Of a DNA stretch of 64,000 bases, positions 1 through 10,949 are shown in pieces. Source of the stretch: Hofstenia miamia (lineage: Eukaryota; Xenacoelomorpha; Acoela); contig SCFE01000004.1 in the NCBI GenBank assembly GCA_004352715.1, forward strand, positions 4,020,846 through 4,084,845, read 5' to 3'. The translations under genes and the position numbers were made by a program. Within the stretch, counting starts at the first letter, position 1, and every line of letters starts with the position of its first letter. The notes under the pieces are model-generated. The model worked only from the letters and a program-made list of their open reading frames with translations. It was not told the origin of the DNA and did no database searches.

Positions 1-579
1 TCACACAACATTTCATGCACTGAGTCCTTGTGGCGGTGATTGGTGCTTCTGTCGATGCAAAAGTGTTCATTGGAGATTATAGTTACATCGTAGTTCTTCA
101 ATTCCTCTTTGTGTTGTGCCTCAGGTCGGGTGCGTAGCCCTGTACTTTGTACCAACCATCTCCTGTCTTGAACCTAAATTACTGTTGTTACTTCTAGTGT
201 CAATTATAGTTGTTGCTTAGATATTAGGCTAAAAGTTAAGTAACTACAATTAAGAACAAAAGAATAGAGATGGAATTTGGAATCTGTCACCTACCTTACT
301 CGGTAAAAATAGGAAATATTCGAAGTAGCTCCTAAATTACACTTAAGTTTACTAGTTGGAAGGTTGTCAAGATTCTACACTTGGTAGAGAGCACTTTTCT
401 CATCACTGAAACTGGTCTACAGGCCAAATTGACTTAGTGTAAGCATATGGATAGTTGAGTAGTTAAAATAAGGATTTTGCCATTCTTTCATAACATCATA
501 CTATATTTTAATAAATATTTTATTAAATGTATCTTCATTGTTGTTAGGGATTTTATTAAATTATATTTTTACAAATTAG
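1..579. other. Non-coding left edge, no gene recognised
   Basis: No supported gene. The first ~180 bases are less AT-rich than the rest and, read on the minus strand, give short broken coding-like stretches, so an old repeat is possible. I could not assign it to a family. The rest is AT-rich intron or intergenic sequence upstream of the candidate exon that starts at 580. Confidence 0.4.
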
Positions 580-3072
580 GTGAACAAATTTATTATGATA
601 ATTGCTGAGATAGAAAGTAATATATTGAGTAAGCATCAGTTAAAGATGATTTCATCTCTTCTAAACCTTGAAGCCACTGATGAAGAAAAAGAGCTGTTTT
701 CAGGTCAGTCAAAGGCCATTGTGCTGTGTTGCCTCTTTAGAGTATTAATAGTTTTAATAGATTATGAGCAGCTGCAGTATTGCAATTATTTAAACACAGG
801 GATTAGTAAATTATGTGGGGATTAGCAACTTAAGCGAGTGACCAAGTCCGGGAATAGGGTTAATTGGATTTGTTTTGATTTACTAATTCTATGCTGTGTT
901 GCAGTCATCAAATGCACTTCTAGTGAATTAATCTAGGAATTTATCAAAGTAAAATAAGCTAATCTGTTTTATCACAAACCTAAATAAATTGTATTATATT
1001 CGATTAATATTAAAAGAAATAACTGCTTTGCGCAGCATACAAAAAATGCGCATAGCAAATGAATACATGCAGTACACACCCATAAATAACCATATTCAAG
1101 AACAAAAAATACAAATTGATAGCTTTGACATTCCTTTACAGTAGTAAAAAATATGATTTCAAATTTATTAAAATTGAAAATTATTTTTTAGAACAATAAA
1201 AAAAGCAGTAAGTCAGTGGGAGATTTACTATTTCTAAAAGAATTCTAACTTAGAGGTAACATTTTGAAAAAATATTCTTTTATTTATTTCAATTTTCAAG
1301 ATTACAAGCAATGATAGTTTGAAAAATGTTTATTTATGGCATATTAAAAGTTTTTTAAAGGAATTCCATTAATGCTTGCTTACATACTACCTAATATTAT
1401 TTAATCATATTTTTGTTAGCAATCTGGTATCATTGGATAAGATCAAAAATTTACTGATTCATAGTGTATTTCCAGTTAGCCTTTGCTCGCAAATCACCAG
1501 CCCCAATAGTACTTTAGATAAAGTCTTTGAGACATTTCGTTACTTTGTTTACAAAGTATTTATTTCTGATTAGTTTCATTCCAAAGCATGTTTTGGTAAC
1601 TTTGCCAAAATTCACTATAAATGACTAAAATAACTTCTTGCTTATTTTCTTTCCAAATTCTATGAAAATGTCAACAATTTGTAGGTAATTAAGCTTACTC
1701 AAACAAAAATATTTTGTTATTAATACACTGCACAACATAATGTAAAACTTGGTTCCTATATATATATATATATATATATACATATATANNNNNNNNNNNN
1801 NNNNNNNNNNNNNNNNNNNNNNNNNNNNNNNNNNNNNNNNNNNNNNNNNNNNNNNNNNNNNNNNNNNNNNNNNNNNNNNNNNNNNNNNNNNNNNNNNNNN
1901 NNNNNTATATACATATATATATATACATATGTATATATATATATATATACATATATACATATATACATATATACATATACATTAGTAAAAGTTTCCAAAA
2001 AACTTTTCATGAGAATTTTGCTGCAGCACATAAGCAAGTCCCAATTCAAAAAGCATTGTCCTGTCTCGTGAATTAAAATAGACTTGGTTGTTGAGTGTAC
2101 TTCAAAGTTTGATAACCCAAAAATATAGTATGCTTCCACCATCGAATTCAATGTTTTTGTCTATTGAAAGCTTAATATTTACTTTATTTCTCATCATTGT
2201 GATCTTCTGTTGGACTTTTCATGTGATATCAAACCTAAAGTAATTCAACTGATCCTAGCATTTACATAAGGCTTCTATGGCAGAACCAAATTTGCCCTTA
2301 GTGATTATGATAACGGGCAAAATCTTGTTTTCTAGACAACAGAAGGATAAAACACTAGTAAGCTTGTTTCAGAGATATACATAAGGTACCCAACTTTCCC
2401 CAACAATAATTTGAATTTGGGTCGCGTCAAGAACGTTGGGATAAAATGCCTTCCCTCGCGTTTATTTTTTTGCAATTCATGTACGTTTTTATATTGAGTA
2501 TTTTGTTTTCCTTGAGTCGGTTGAGGTCGGGTAAGTGAATCGATAGTTGGTTCCGGTCGAGTAAAGCTATATTATTGAATGCCCATAATTGTCTTGGTTT
2601 TTATCTCACAACGTGAATATTTTTTTGAAAGAGGTTTTATGTGTTTTGTATTAAATACAAAAAGTCATTTAATTTAATAAAATTTTGAAATATTATTTTT
2701 ATTCAAATTATTGCCAAAAGTTGGCAATATTCTATTATGTGAATGGTAAAAATCGATTAATTTATTTAACTAGAACATTCTATTTGTAGCATTCAACTTG
2801 AAAATTGCCCACCCCTACGAGTTAGTATTAATGAAAAGCGGCAATTCAATGCACTCCTTAAGCTCTATCAATGAGAAATAAGCCATTTGGAATGAAATGT
2901 TTATTAAATTGTATTTTGCAAAAGTGAAAATATTTTGAACAAGTTTTCTGCGGTCCACCATTCCATATGAGAAAGATCTAGGACGTTAAGTAATACCAAT
3001 TTATTGCTATGTTTACCCTAAGTGATCCAAGACCAAGACGTCCTCAAATATATATACATGTATATATATATC

Positions 3073-3120
<48 letters not shown>

Positions 3121-3592
3121 TTGTCTTACAACTATTTTTGCCCTGGTCGTATCTTGTTTATCCTGTTTTGTGTAATTGTTCTATAAAGAATACACTAAAT
3201 ATCGTTACACAGTTAAAGACAAAACTTATGCATGATTATATTGAAATGAAATATTCACGCAAAAAATCAAAGTCAGCAAGAAAAAACCAACATCAAAACA
3301 TTATATATGTTGGTGTTTTCAAATTTTGAGAAATAATAAGGTTTTTTCCAATAGGCCAATTGATATAGAATTATAATAGAGAAGCGAAATAATCTCCTGA
3401 TTAAATTCCATAAAATATCGTGTCGCATCATATAGAATGATGTACTAGATTTTAATTTAAGCAAATGTTTTGTAACTAATTTTTTAATTTAATTAAATTA
3501 ACTCTTTGAGTTATTTATAGATTATAATTTTGAGTAGTTTATAGATTATAATTTTTCCTGATTTGTCCTGTCCTGATTTAGCTCTGTCTCAA

Positions 3593-3628
<36 letters not shown>

Positions 3629-6600
3629 GCACTATAACATGTGTTGACGCTACATTTGAACTATCCCTAAATATTAATCCTACTACCTATTCCAAATCTC
3701 TACTTTGTTTGAGGAGCACGGTTACACAAGCACTAACTTTTTTGGAGTAAGTGTTGATGAATGTCTTGAAAAACGTAAACAAGCAAAACGTTTACTTCTC
3801 ACATTATTATTACAAGGGTTTGGTGCTAAATTAGTTGTTGAAAAATTTTTAAGAACATATGTGATATTGGAATCGCAATTCTTGCAAAAATCTTCAATGT
3901 ATTCAGGCATACAGCTGTCTTTTTTCCTAAATATTTTTGTGGTCCAATTATATAAAAGAATTTCATTATCATACACATAGACATCGTGAGTGTTATTGCT
4001 ATAGCTGTATGTTACATCAATATTTGCGATTATTAATTTTTCCAATAAAATAGCTTTTTCAAGGTGACATTTATCAGAAAATATATTAAAGAATCTGTAA
4101 GAGACTGGACTTGAGTCATTATGGATAGCAATCATATGCCATTCCGTCAAACTTCTTTCCAAATGTTTCACTGCAATCCAAGTTACATTAGCTTTTCGTT
4201 TTAAAAAAAGAATTCCATGGCATCCACTTTTCTCAATTATATTGTAATAAGCACTATAATGTAGTTTCATTGTATTACAAGGCTCATCTGTGGTTTGATT
4301 GAATGCAACTGAGGGTCTGGAAACTAAAAGAGTAAACAAGAACAATATTGCCAAAATTAGAGTGCTGCAAAGAAAGTACAACAATCTTGACAGTTGCATC
4401 ATACTAACAATGATTACGCCTCTGCATTTATAAAACACGTGAGTCTACTAATCATGCTTCTTAATACAAATAAACAGGTGGAATTTGTTCTCACATAGTT
4501 CGCACTGAATTATCTTTAAGCATTTTAATATAGGGCTAGCTGCTTGCACATATTTGATAAATTGTAGTATTGTGCATCTTATTTTATAAATTTTGTGCAT
4601 AAACTTTAAGTAATCAATGTCAAAGATTAATGATTTCTTATCAGTCCAGACTATGCGTGTCATTGAGAAAAAGACAAACATCTTGGACAGAGTGGCAAAC
4701 GGGTCACATATTTTGACCCACGCCCCAACCCGACCCATAGTATGTTAACCCACGATCTGACCCATGGGTTAGACAGTCAGCTTTTCACCCGAGCTGTATA
4801 TGCAAGTGTTTGACAAAACTAACCTGAAACGATGTCATTAAAATTAATTTAATTGTAGGTTCTATATAGCATAGTAGATTATATACTAATTGGAAATGCA
4901 TGGTTAGTTTTCAAGTAATATTTCAGGAAAATTCTTCAAACAATATATTTCTTTGACTCGGAAATTTTCAAAATTTTGACCCATAACCCGACCCGAACAA
5001 GTGTGACCAACAACCCGACCCGATCCCACTTTTCTTTGACGCAACTCGCGGGTCGGGTTGAGTCAACGCGTTTGCCGCCCTGATCTTGGATAATAATAAA
5101 AATCAAAGATTGAATAATTTATCATCTAAAATGTTCACTAAGACAAATCATAGCAAATACATGTATACATCAGATATAATTAAATTTGGGTTTTCCCTTA
5201 TTTCAACCTTGATAATTGCAGCATTATAACCATGCACACCCCTATGCAGTTATAGAAGACACTAGATTGTGTTGTTTGAAAGACAAATACGAAAAAATTC
5301 ATAAACTTACCCTAACTAATGGCAACGAATTGCATTGGTGGAACAGCAACTTGAGCAGCAACACCTCAGAAATTGAAGGCAGCTAATTTGACTGTAATTA
5401 CGATCAATGAGGGCAGCCCGAATTAGAGCTTTTTTGACCAGAAACCAATAGGTTGGAGTATCAAATAAATTCATGACAGAGAATCTTGCATGTGATTTTG
5501 ATAAGTAAACAACATGATTAAAATTAATTAAATGAAGAGATATATTTATTTTCTTTTGGTTTAAATAAGGAGCTATAATGAGATTGCACTCCAACGTTTT
5601 CTAGGAGTATACACAGAAATATATTCTTAGATATTAAACTCGTATTTCCATTTAGTAATTTGAGAGTACTAATCATGCATCTATCTCAATAGAAGTAAAC
5701 CAGTGGAATTTTCTAACAAATAATTCAAAAATTAAAGGTCTGTAAGCATTTTCGAACTAAACCAGTTGCTTGCACATATTTATTAACTCATACTTTAATG
5801 TTATCACAGTGATTTATTCTAATTTATGCAATTAGCTTGAGTCAGTCTTTGCCAATTATTATTTAGAGAAATGCATAACAAATTGATACATTTTACATAT
5901 GCACATTGCATATATACACTATACATTGCCCATACAAAATTTGAAAAATATTTACAAAACTGGATAATTTTGAATACTGCAAACTCTGATTTCAATATAG
6001 TCGGTGTTTCTATATGTATTTCATTTTGTATCAAGAAATTATTTATTGTAGCTATATTTTTTCGAGTTGCTAGATGAATATAGTTCCGATGTTGATTTCT
6101 TTGTGTATATTTCTTAAGAAATGATAATGATTTAATGATTTTTTATTAATTATTTATAGATTTTTCAAAGTGGCTTGGCAATTTAAACTTTGCTATGATG
6201 TCAATATGTGCCCTTACTACATGATTTGTATTTATTTTAATAGCCCATTTCAGGTTTTAGCATTTGAAATATTTTTATACGTGAAAGATTGTGTAACCCA
6301 AACGGCTTACATACTACAAATGAATGTATAATTTGCTTATAACTAGTTTGTATTATGCAATTTCGTTGATTTTCAGGGAAAGCATTGCAATCTTTAAATT
6401 ATTGTCAATGTCTACTACAAAAAAGTTTACTGTTTCATTATGCTGTATTCAATATATTTTTGAAAATTAAGTGTTTATTTCTCAGCATTAACTTTATGTT
6501 GATATTTTAAATTGATTGTATTCAGCATCGCATGGAAAATAATGCATTAAAATACTAGGGATTTTTTGGACATATTTTGTTTCTTTATGTGGTTATTTTA

Positions 6601-7968
6601 TGTACTTACTATCACAAACCTACATAAATTGTAATACAATATTTAATAAGTACAGCATACAAAATACTGCAAATGAGTACACCCAAGACAATGGTGATAA
6701 ATAGACCTAGCCAGTACAAGAAATATCAACTACCAACATTTTAGCATTGACATTCCATTACATTTGTAAACTATCTTGTCATTGTTATTAATAAAATATT
6801 GCCTAATTAAATGTGATTGTATGTATTTTTTCCACAATGTGGTAATAACTTGGCCATTAAAAATGTAGCTTAAATATTGCTATTTCAAAAAATAATTTTT
6901 GAGTCACAGAAAAAAGCAGAAGCTCACAGTGAGTTGTACTAGTTTAAAACAATTCATACTTAGTGCTGGAATTTTGAATAAATTATTCTTAAATAAAATT
7001 TTATATTTACAATTACAATCAATGACAATCACAAAGATGATTATTTTAAATGATTGCGAGAATTATGAATGTCAAATATTATTAATACTTGTCTAATTAA
7101 ACCTACTTTCTTAGGTAAACAGCATTGCTAGATTTTACCCGTTTATTTATAAATAGTTTATAATTTTTATCTGAATTTGGGCGTCAATATAATTTTTTAC
7201 TACTGCACTGTTGCGTAAATAAATATTAATAATTGATCCATCTTAAGATCAATAGAGTAAATGGAAAACAGAGATTTCGCTTTAGAATACAGAAGTGATA
7301 TAGATAAGTCTAAACGAGCTCCTACCATTGTCTTGTATTTATTCCAATGGAAACTGTGATATCACTATGTTAGCAAAACCTCTTTCTGGCATAAGTAGAA
7401 ATAGGTTCCATCCTTTCAAATGGGCCTCTTGAGAAACTTTCTTAAATGTAATCTGTGTTATTATTCATTGATTGAGTGTGCCACTTTAAACAGATGAATT
7501 GATATTAAAAAAGAACCTAAATGTTTACAGATAGTCAACGTCTCAAAATAATAGACATAAATAGCATTTTCCATCCTTTTGCCAATAAGTTGCAAACCAA
7601 CAAACAGGAGTTACATTAAAATAACTAAACGACTGTTAGTCTAGACATTTCAGATCACCAATAAAAAACTTTACAAGTAATGTAGAGGGTATGGGCAACT
7701 TCAAATAAACGTTGCTGGAATCTTACCTTTTTCATAGCCACTGTGATAAATGTTCAATTCACTACCAGGCAGTTCAGGTCTAGCCAAAGTTAATTATGGC
7801 AATGAGAACAGTTGAATATTTTACACAAATATGTATTTTTATCATTTATTTTAGAACACTATGTGAAAAGTTGTTTTCATTTTGACTGGAAGGAATTTTT
7901 CAGTTTTATATTATCTATTGAATATGATTTACCGATATTTGGAGTTCAAACTCAGACGACAATGGCAG
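580..7968 (+). CDS. Partial unidentified spliced gene: exons 580-703 and 7855-7968
   Basis: Two candidate internal exons. Exon 580-703 follows the acceptor ...acaaattag and ends CAG|GTCAGT. Its first frame is open for 41 codons, is helical and charged, contains KHQLKMISSLLNLEATDEEK, and leaves one base over. Exon 7855-7968 follows a pyrimidine-rich acceptor (tttatcatttattttag) and ends GCAG|GTAAAT. It is open only when the first two bases complete a codon, and it encodes ...FHFDWKEFFSFILSIEYDLP... . The phases fit: 1 base left, 2 needed. A possible next exon starts at 10239 after tttcatttgcag and reaches a stop within about 12 codons, but that is weak. I do not recognise the protein. No start codon, promoter or poly(A) site is identified. 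The 7.1-kb intron would hold the 3722-4438 minus-strand gene, a MITE and two dispersed repeats. RNA evidence is needed to confirm the pairing. Confidence 0.35.
960..1345 (+). repeat. Dispersed repeat family R1, copy A (partial)
   Basis: Diverged match to ~6610-7030 and ~41655-42110. Shared landmarks in the same order are 'tcacaaacctaaataaattg', 'cagcatacaaaa', the 'ttgacattcc' block, 'ataaaaaaagcagtaagtca' and 'attacaagcaatga'. It has no coding capacity. All three copies lie in the + orientation. Confidence 0.6.
1756..1979. repeat. (TA)n / (TATATACA)n microsatellite with internal gap
   Basis: TA dinucleotides grading into TATACATA units, interrupted by 117 N at 1789-1905. All open frames across it are low-complexity artefacts. 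Confidence 0.95.
3048..3116. repeat. (TA)n microsatellite
   Basis: A nearly uninterrupted TA tract with short TATATCTAAATA interruptions near its start. Confidence 0.95.
3595..3625. repeat. (TA)n microsatellite
   Basis: About 30 bases of uninterrupted TA dinucleotide. Confidence 0.95.
3722..4438 (-). CDS. Unknown signal-anchored or secreted glycoprotein, 238 aa
   Basis: Intact single-exon ORF. Residues ~19-40 are a strong hydrophobic segment (YFLCSTLILAILFLFTLL), either a signal anchor or a signal peptide. Methionines at 13 and 14 are alternative starts that would place the segment closer to the N-terminus. Downstream there are eight cysteines (54, 73, 124, 176, 185, 188, 209, 220) and seven N-glycosylation sequons (N47, N84, N107, N148, N164, N191, N198), which fits an extracellular domain. 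The C-terminal ~25 residues are basic. I recognise no domain and assign no function. It lies inside the long candidate intron of the + gene. The sequence just upstream (4440-4640) recurs at 5660-5840, so the locus has been tandemly duplicated. The long intact frame among decayed repeats argues for selection or recent origin, but expression is unproven. Confidence 0.6.
   Translation of the reverse strand: MFYKCRGVIIVSMMQLSRLLYFLCSTLILAILFLFTLLVSRPSVAFNQTTDEPCNTMKLHYSAYYNIIEKSGCHGILFLKRKANVTWIAVKHLERSLTEWHMIAIHNDSSPVSYRFFNIFSDKCHLEKAILLEKLIIANIDVTYSYSNNTHDVYVYDNEILLYNWTTKIFRKKDSCMPEYIEDFCKNCDSNITYVLKNFSTTNLAPNPCNNNVRSKRFACLRFSRHSSTLTPKKLVLV
4440..4640. repeat. Duplicated 5' flank of the 238-aa gene, copy 1
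   Basis: Aligns in direct orientation with 5660-5840. Shared blocks in order are 'tactaatcatgc', 'gtggaattt', 'taagcatttt' and 'gcttgcacatattt'. Copy 1 lies immediately upstream of the start of the 238-aa ORF, so it may carry its promoter. Confidence 0.6.
4680..5090. mobile_element. Non-autonomous hAT element (MITE), 395 bp, with 8-bp TSD
   Basis: The element body is 4688-5082. Its ends are CAGAGTGGCAAACGGGTC and, on the complementary strand, CAGGGCGGCAAACGCGT, which are imperfect terminal inverted repeats of hAT type. It is flanked on both sides by the perfect 8-bp target duplication ATCTTGGA (4680-4687 and 5083-5090). The interior has no coding capacity but carries repeated 'acccgaccc' blocks and is much more GC-rich than its surroundings at the ends. 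An 8-bp TSD with CAG...CTG termini is the hAT hallmark. The exact TSD indicates a fairly recent insertion. Confidence 0.92.
5316..5594 (-). pseudogene. 92-codon ORF next to the duplicated flank; possible truncated duplicate
   Basis: The ORF lies just downstream (minus strand) of 5660-5840, the second copy of the flank of the 238-aa gene. Its middle (MNLFDTPTYWFLVKKALI) loosely resembles the FNIFSDKCHLEKAILLEKLI part of that protein, but I can align only scattered residues. There is no signal peptide, and the spacing to the repeated flank is too short for one. A good splice donor (AGG|GTAAGT) sits at about 5309. A broken gene duplicate is possible, and chance is not excluded. Confidence 0.22.
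5660..5840. repeat. Duplicated 5' flank, copy 2
   Basis: Second copy of the 4440-4640 segment, in the same orientation and diverged. It is followed directly by R1 repeat copy B. Confidence 0.6.
5860..7090 (+). repeat. Dispersed repeat family R1, copy B
   Basis: Co-linear with 40840-42160 over more than 1 kb. Shared blocks include 'aagaaatgataatgat', 'gtacttactatcaca', 'cctacataaat', 'gtacaagaaatatcaact', 'acagaaaaaagcagaa' and 'ttacaatcaatgaca'. It is non-coding, and no termini or target duplication could be fixed. It may be a decayed transposon or an LTR/UTR-derived repeat. Confidence 0.7.
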
Positions 7969-9829
7969 GTAAATTTCAGTTGACTAGTTTCCCCGATTAC
8001 TAATTCAAATGAAATTATTGGAATGCATTTAGCAAATAGATTCCTTTTCCTCTCAAAAAACATACCAATTTATATTCACCATATCTATTATAATATACAT
8101 GCATTGCATGTGGATTCCTTTGCATTTGAAGATTTAACACTGCTTGGTATCCGAAGGAAATTGCAGGCCTAAAATGGAGAGGTCCCGTTCACTTCCTTCC
8201 CCTATCTACAGAGAAAAGTCCGATGTAATATTATTATTTGTAAGAAAATTCTTTTGACACCTAAATATATTTTTACTTCTATGAAAGTTCAAAAACAAAA
8301 TTTTACAAAATACACAAATATAACAGAGTACAGTGCTGGTATTTTTAAATATTCATTGTTGTCCAACATCAACAGTTTCTAAGAAGATTGTAATGAAAAT
8401 TTGAATTGCTGCTTAACGAATGTTTTAAATCAGGTAAACACTAAACTATCTAGGCCTTTAAAAAGCACAAACTGTTTTCCACATCCTGAGATATGGACGC
8501 AAATAGTGGTAAATTTGTTCAAAATGTTGAACACTTGGACAAAATCATATTGCTGTGGCTAAAGTGCTTGAAAAGATGAGATGTTTTTTTTGAAAAACGC
8601 TCAAAATTCTCTTTATATGTAACACTCAAGCAATTATAAAAACTAAACCTTGTGATATTAAGCACAAATTGAGAGTTTGCAGATCCCGGAGCTTTTGCGC
8701 AGTTGAATACCACAATGAGACAGCTACTGTGCGCAGTGTAAGAACAAAAATGAAAAAGTATGCGTCTATGGTCTGCTGCTTTCAGATTCTTTCAAGAAAC
8801 CATAGCAAATTTAAGATATTTCAAAAATGATTTTTGCTATCATAATTTTTTCAATCGCTTCCTCATATGTAAAAATGAACAAAATCCCTGACTAGGTGTT
8901 ACAATGGTCTTTGACTAAGTCGATTGAACCAAATTAAACCAAGAAAAACAGAAAATATTTTGCCCAATCTACACGTTTTTATCATGCCGACTTGTTGTAA
9001 GTTGCTTAATTCCTGAAGAGATGAGAATATTTGACATTCCGAAAATTATTTCTGAAATTTAGCAATGGAATTTGTCATTTTCATTAACATCTAATTGAAA
9101 AATATTTATCATAGTCAATAGGTTTTGAGATAATGGCTTGAGCTGGTATGCGTGCATGCGTGTATGATGCTTCGTTCTTGCGTAGTTGAACTTTGCTAAT
9201 CCTTTCTACAGAATTTATGACCAAAAGAAAAATTACCCTTTGGAAACAAGCACGATACTCTCTTGACTGTAACTTGCTTGATCGGTGGATTTTCAAAAAG
9301 GTTGAAGCTCAGCCAGAGGCTAATCAACAGAGGTGGCTGCGAGGGCTCCAGCCCTCCTAATAATTGTCCTAAATGGAACTTATTTTCGCAGCAAATCATT
9401 TTAAGTTTAAGAAATCTAAACTTTGTATAGGAAAGACCTCAGTTCAGAATTTCAATAATAATATTGTTCTTTAACACCTAAACTTAGAGAGACAGGGTGA
9501 ATTTCAGCAATCATGAGATTCTCAAAGAATTCCTTTAGCGACAATGGCAATGTTTACAAAAGAGAAGTGTGTGCAGTAATATAATAGTCTCATGACTCAT
9601 GTACACACAGTTATCAATTGTAACGTTGACTACATTTAATTACCTGTTTGGGATTTGTAAATAATAATTTGGCTTAACAATTGTTTTGATTGTCTCAAAA
9701 CTTTTTACCACACCAAGTACTAAACTTCTTCTAAATGGAATGGGTTAGAAACGTCACAATTGGTTTCCTCGCTACCCCCTTATATGTAGAGGAACCTCTA
9801 CATCCATTGAACCTGGGTCTTGCAATGAA
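7969..9829. other. Non-coding, AT-rich; one hAT-like end
   Basis: No gene seen. At 9329 the sequence CAGAGGTGGCTGCGAGG resembles a hAT terminus, but no matching inverted end is visible. The rest is ordinary AT-rich intron or intergenic DNA. Confidence 0.35.
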
Positions 9830-10052
9830 AGCAAATTCTATTCAAATATGCGAAAAACGTGGTTTTTGGTTTCTAAAAATATTCCAACATACAGCTTCTA
9901 TATTATTTCAATAAACATTCAATCGTGAAATGTCATGTAAAGTCAAAGTTCTACGAAACATTGAAAAGAGTGAAATTTTGAAAAATCAATTCTCGCATTG
10001 GATAGAAAATCAATTATATCTAGGAAACCAAACTATTATTTACATATTTAGT
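9830..10052 (+). repeat. Dispersed repeat family R2, copy 1
   Basis: Matches 45155-45395 in inverse orientation. Shared strings are 'gaaatgttgaaaaatcaatt'-like, 'gatagaaaatcaattatat' and 'cgtgaaatg'-like blocks in the same order. Non-coding and family unknown. Confidence 0.65.
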
Positions 10053-10515
10053 GTTGATGTAAAAATTGGCTGATGAATAGATAAATATTAACCAAAATTT
10101 ATAGCCAAAGTAGTTTAAAATGAAGCTGTTTGGGATTTTTTATGGTTCCTTAAATAATATTTAATCGCTTATATCCCACATGGTCTAATAATGTTATCCA
10201 AAATCTTAAGAATGGTGAGCGTCTACGCTTTCATTTGCAGTCTTAGACGTTGCCCAGTTGCTGTCCCATTAAGGAAGTTTTTTTAAAAAAACGTTTAAAA
10301 CATGTTTTTTATGTTATACTGTTTTTGGTTTTTTATTGTTTTTTTCGTATTTTCCCATAGTGTGCTTCAGAAAACAAGTATAAGTTAACTTCACAAGTTC
10401 AAATTAAAAGATTAGAATAGAATTAAACTAAGCAGAAGAATTGTGCTATCAGAACGAATGTATTGACAGAAGAAATGATGGTTGTAGTGAATCACTCACT
10501 TTGTGATCGCTTGCC

Positions 10516-10722
10516 TTGCTTATGAAGGAGGGCTCTATTCACAACGGCCACTCAAATTCAAAAGTGTGTCGTTTCCTAAACGATGCTAAAGAGAGGAATC
10601 TCTGGTTTTCAAAAATTCCACAAGAAATAAGTGCTGGAAAAAACAATGTTATCTGTAAAAAGCATTGGAAAGAAGCATATGAAACGTACATAGTCCGGGT
10701 TGTGAATTTAAGCATAAATTGA
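10516..10722 (+). pseudogene. THAP-domain remnant (transposase-derived)
   Basis: A 68-codon open stretch contains VCRFLNDAKERNLWFSKIP...NNVICKKHWKEAYET. This fits the central and C-terminal part of a THAP zinc finger: the FPxDxxRRxxW-type segment followed by the CxxH ligand pair, here CKKH, and a W. The N-terminal CxxxC part and the AVPTIF tail are not visible. THAP domains occur in P-element and Kolobok transposases and in host regulators derived from them. With a Kolobok-like element only 1 kb away (11793-12672), this may be detached N-terminal coding sequence from such an element. It is too short and lacks the first ligands, so I treat it as broken. Confidence 0.45.
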
Positions 10723-10949
10723 AGATGAACTGAAAAAATTGTCATCTTCAAAATCATGTTTTACCATTTTAATATTTAATAGATTTACTACTATTATTTA
10801 TTTCGTATTTCATGATTTAAGATTTTACACAACTACCTAATGCTAAGTACTTTGTATATTACATGCCGATATATCATTATTCACAATATCATTAAAAATA
10901 CATAATCTATGTGCATGTCCAATTTTATCAAATATTTTAGTCGCTTGCA

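Noticed and set aside
1414-1554. Candidate exon after acceptor ttttgttag
   Set aside because: Its open frame needs a phase that does not match the 580-703 exon, the donor is weak, and no recognisable protein results.
1625-2151. Tyr/Ile-rich open frames around 1.7-2.1 kb
   Set aside because: Translation of TA/TATACATA microsatellite and N.
3705-3980. + strand ORF of 91 codons
   Set aside because: Shadow of the minus-strand 238-aa ORF.
10239-10272. Terminal exon joining the 580/7855 gene
   Set aside because: Good acceptor and correct phase, but only about a dozen codons and no poly(A) signal; too little to call.
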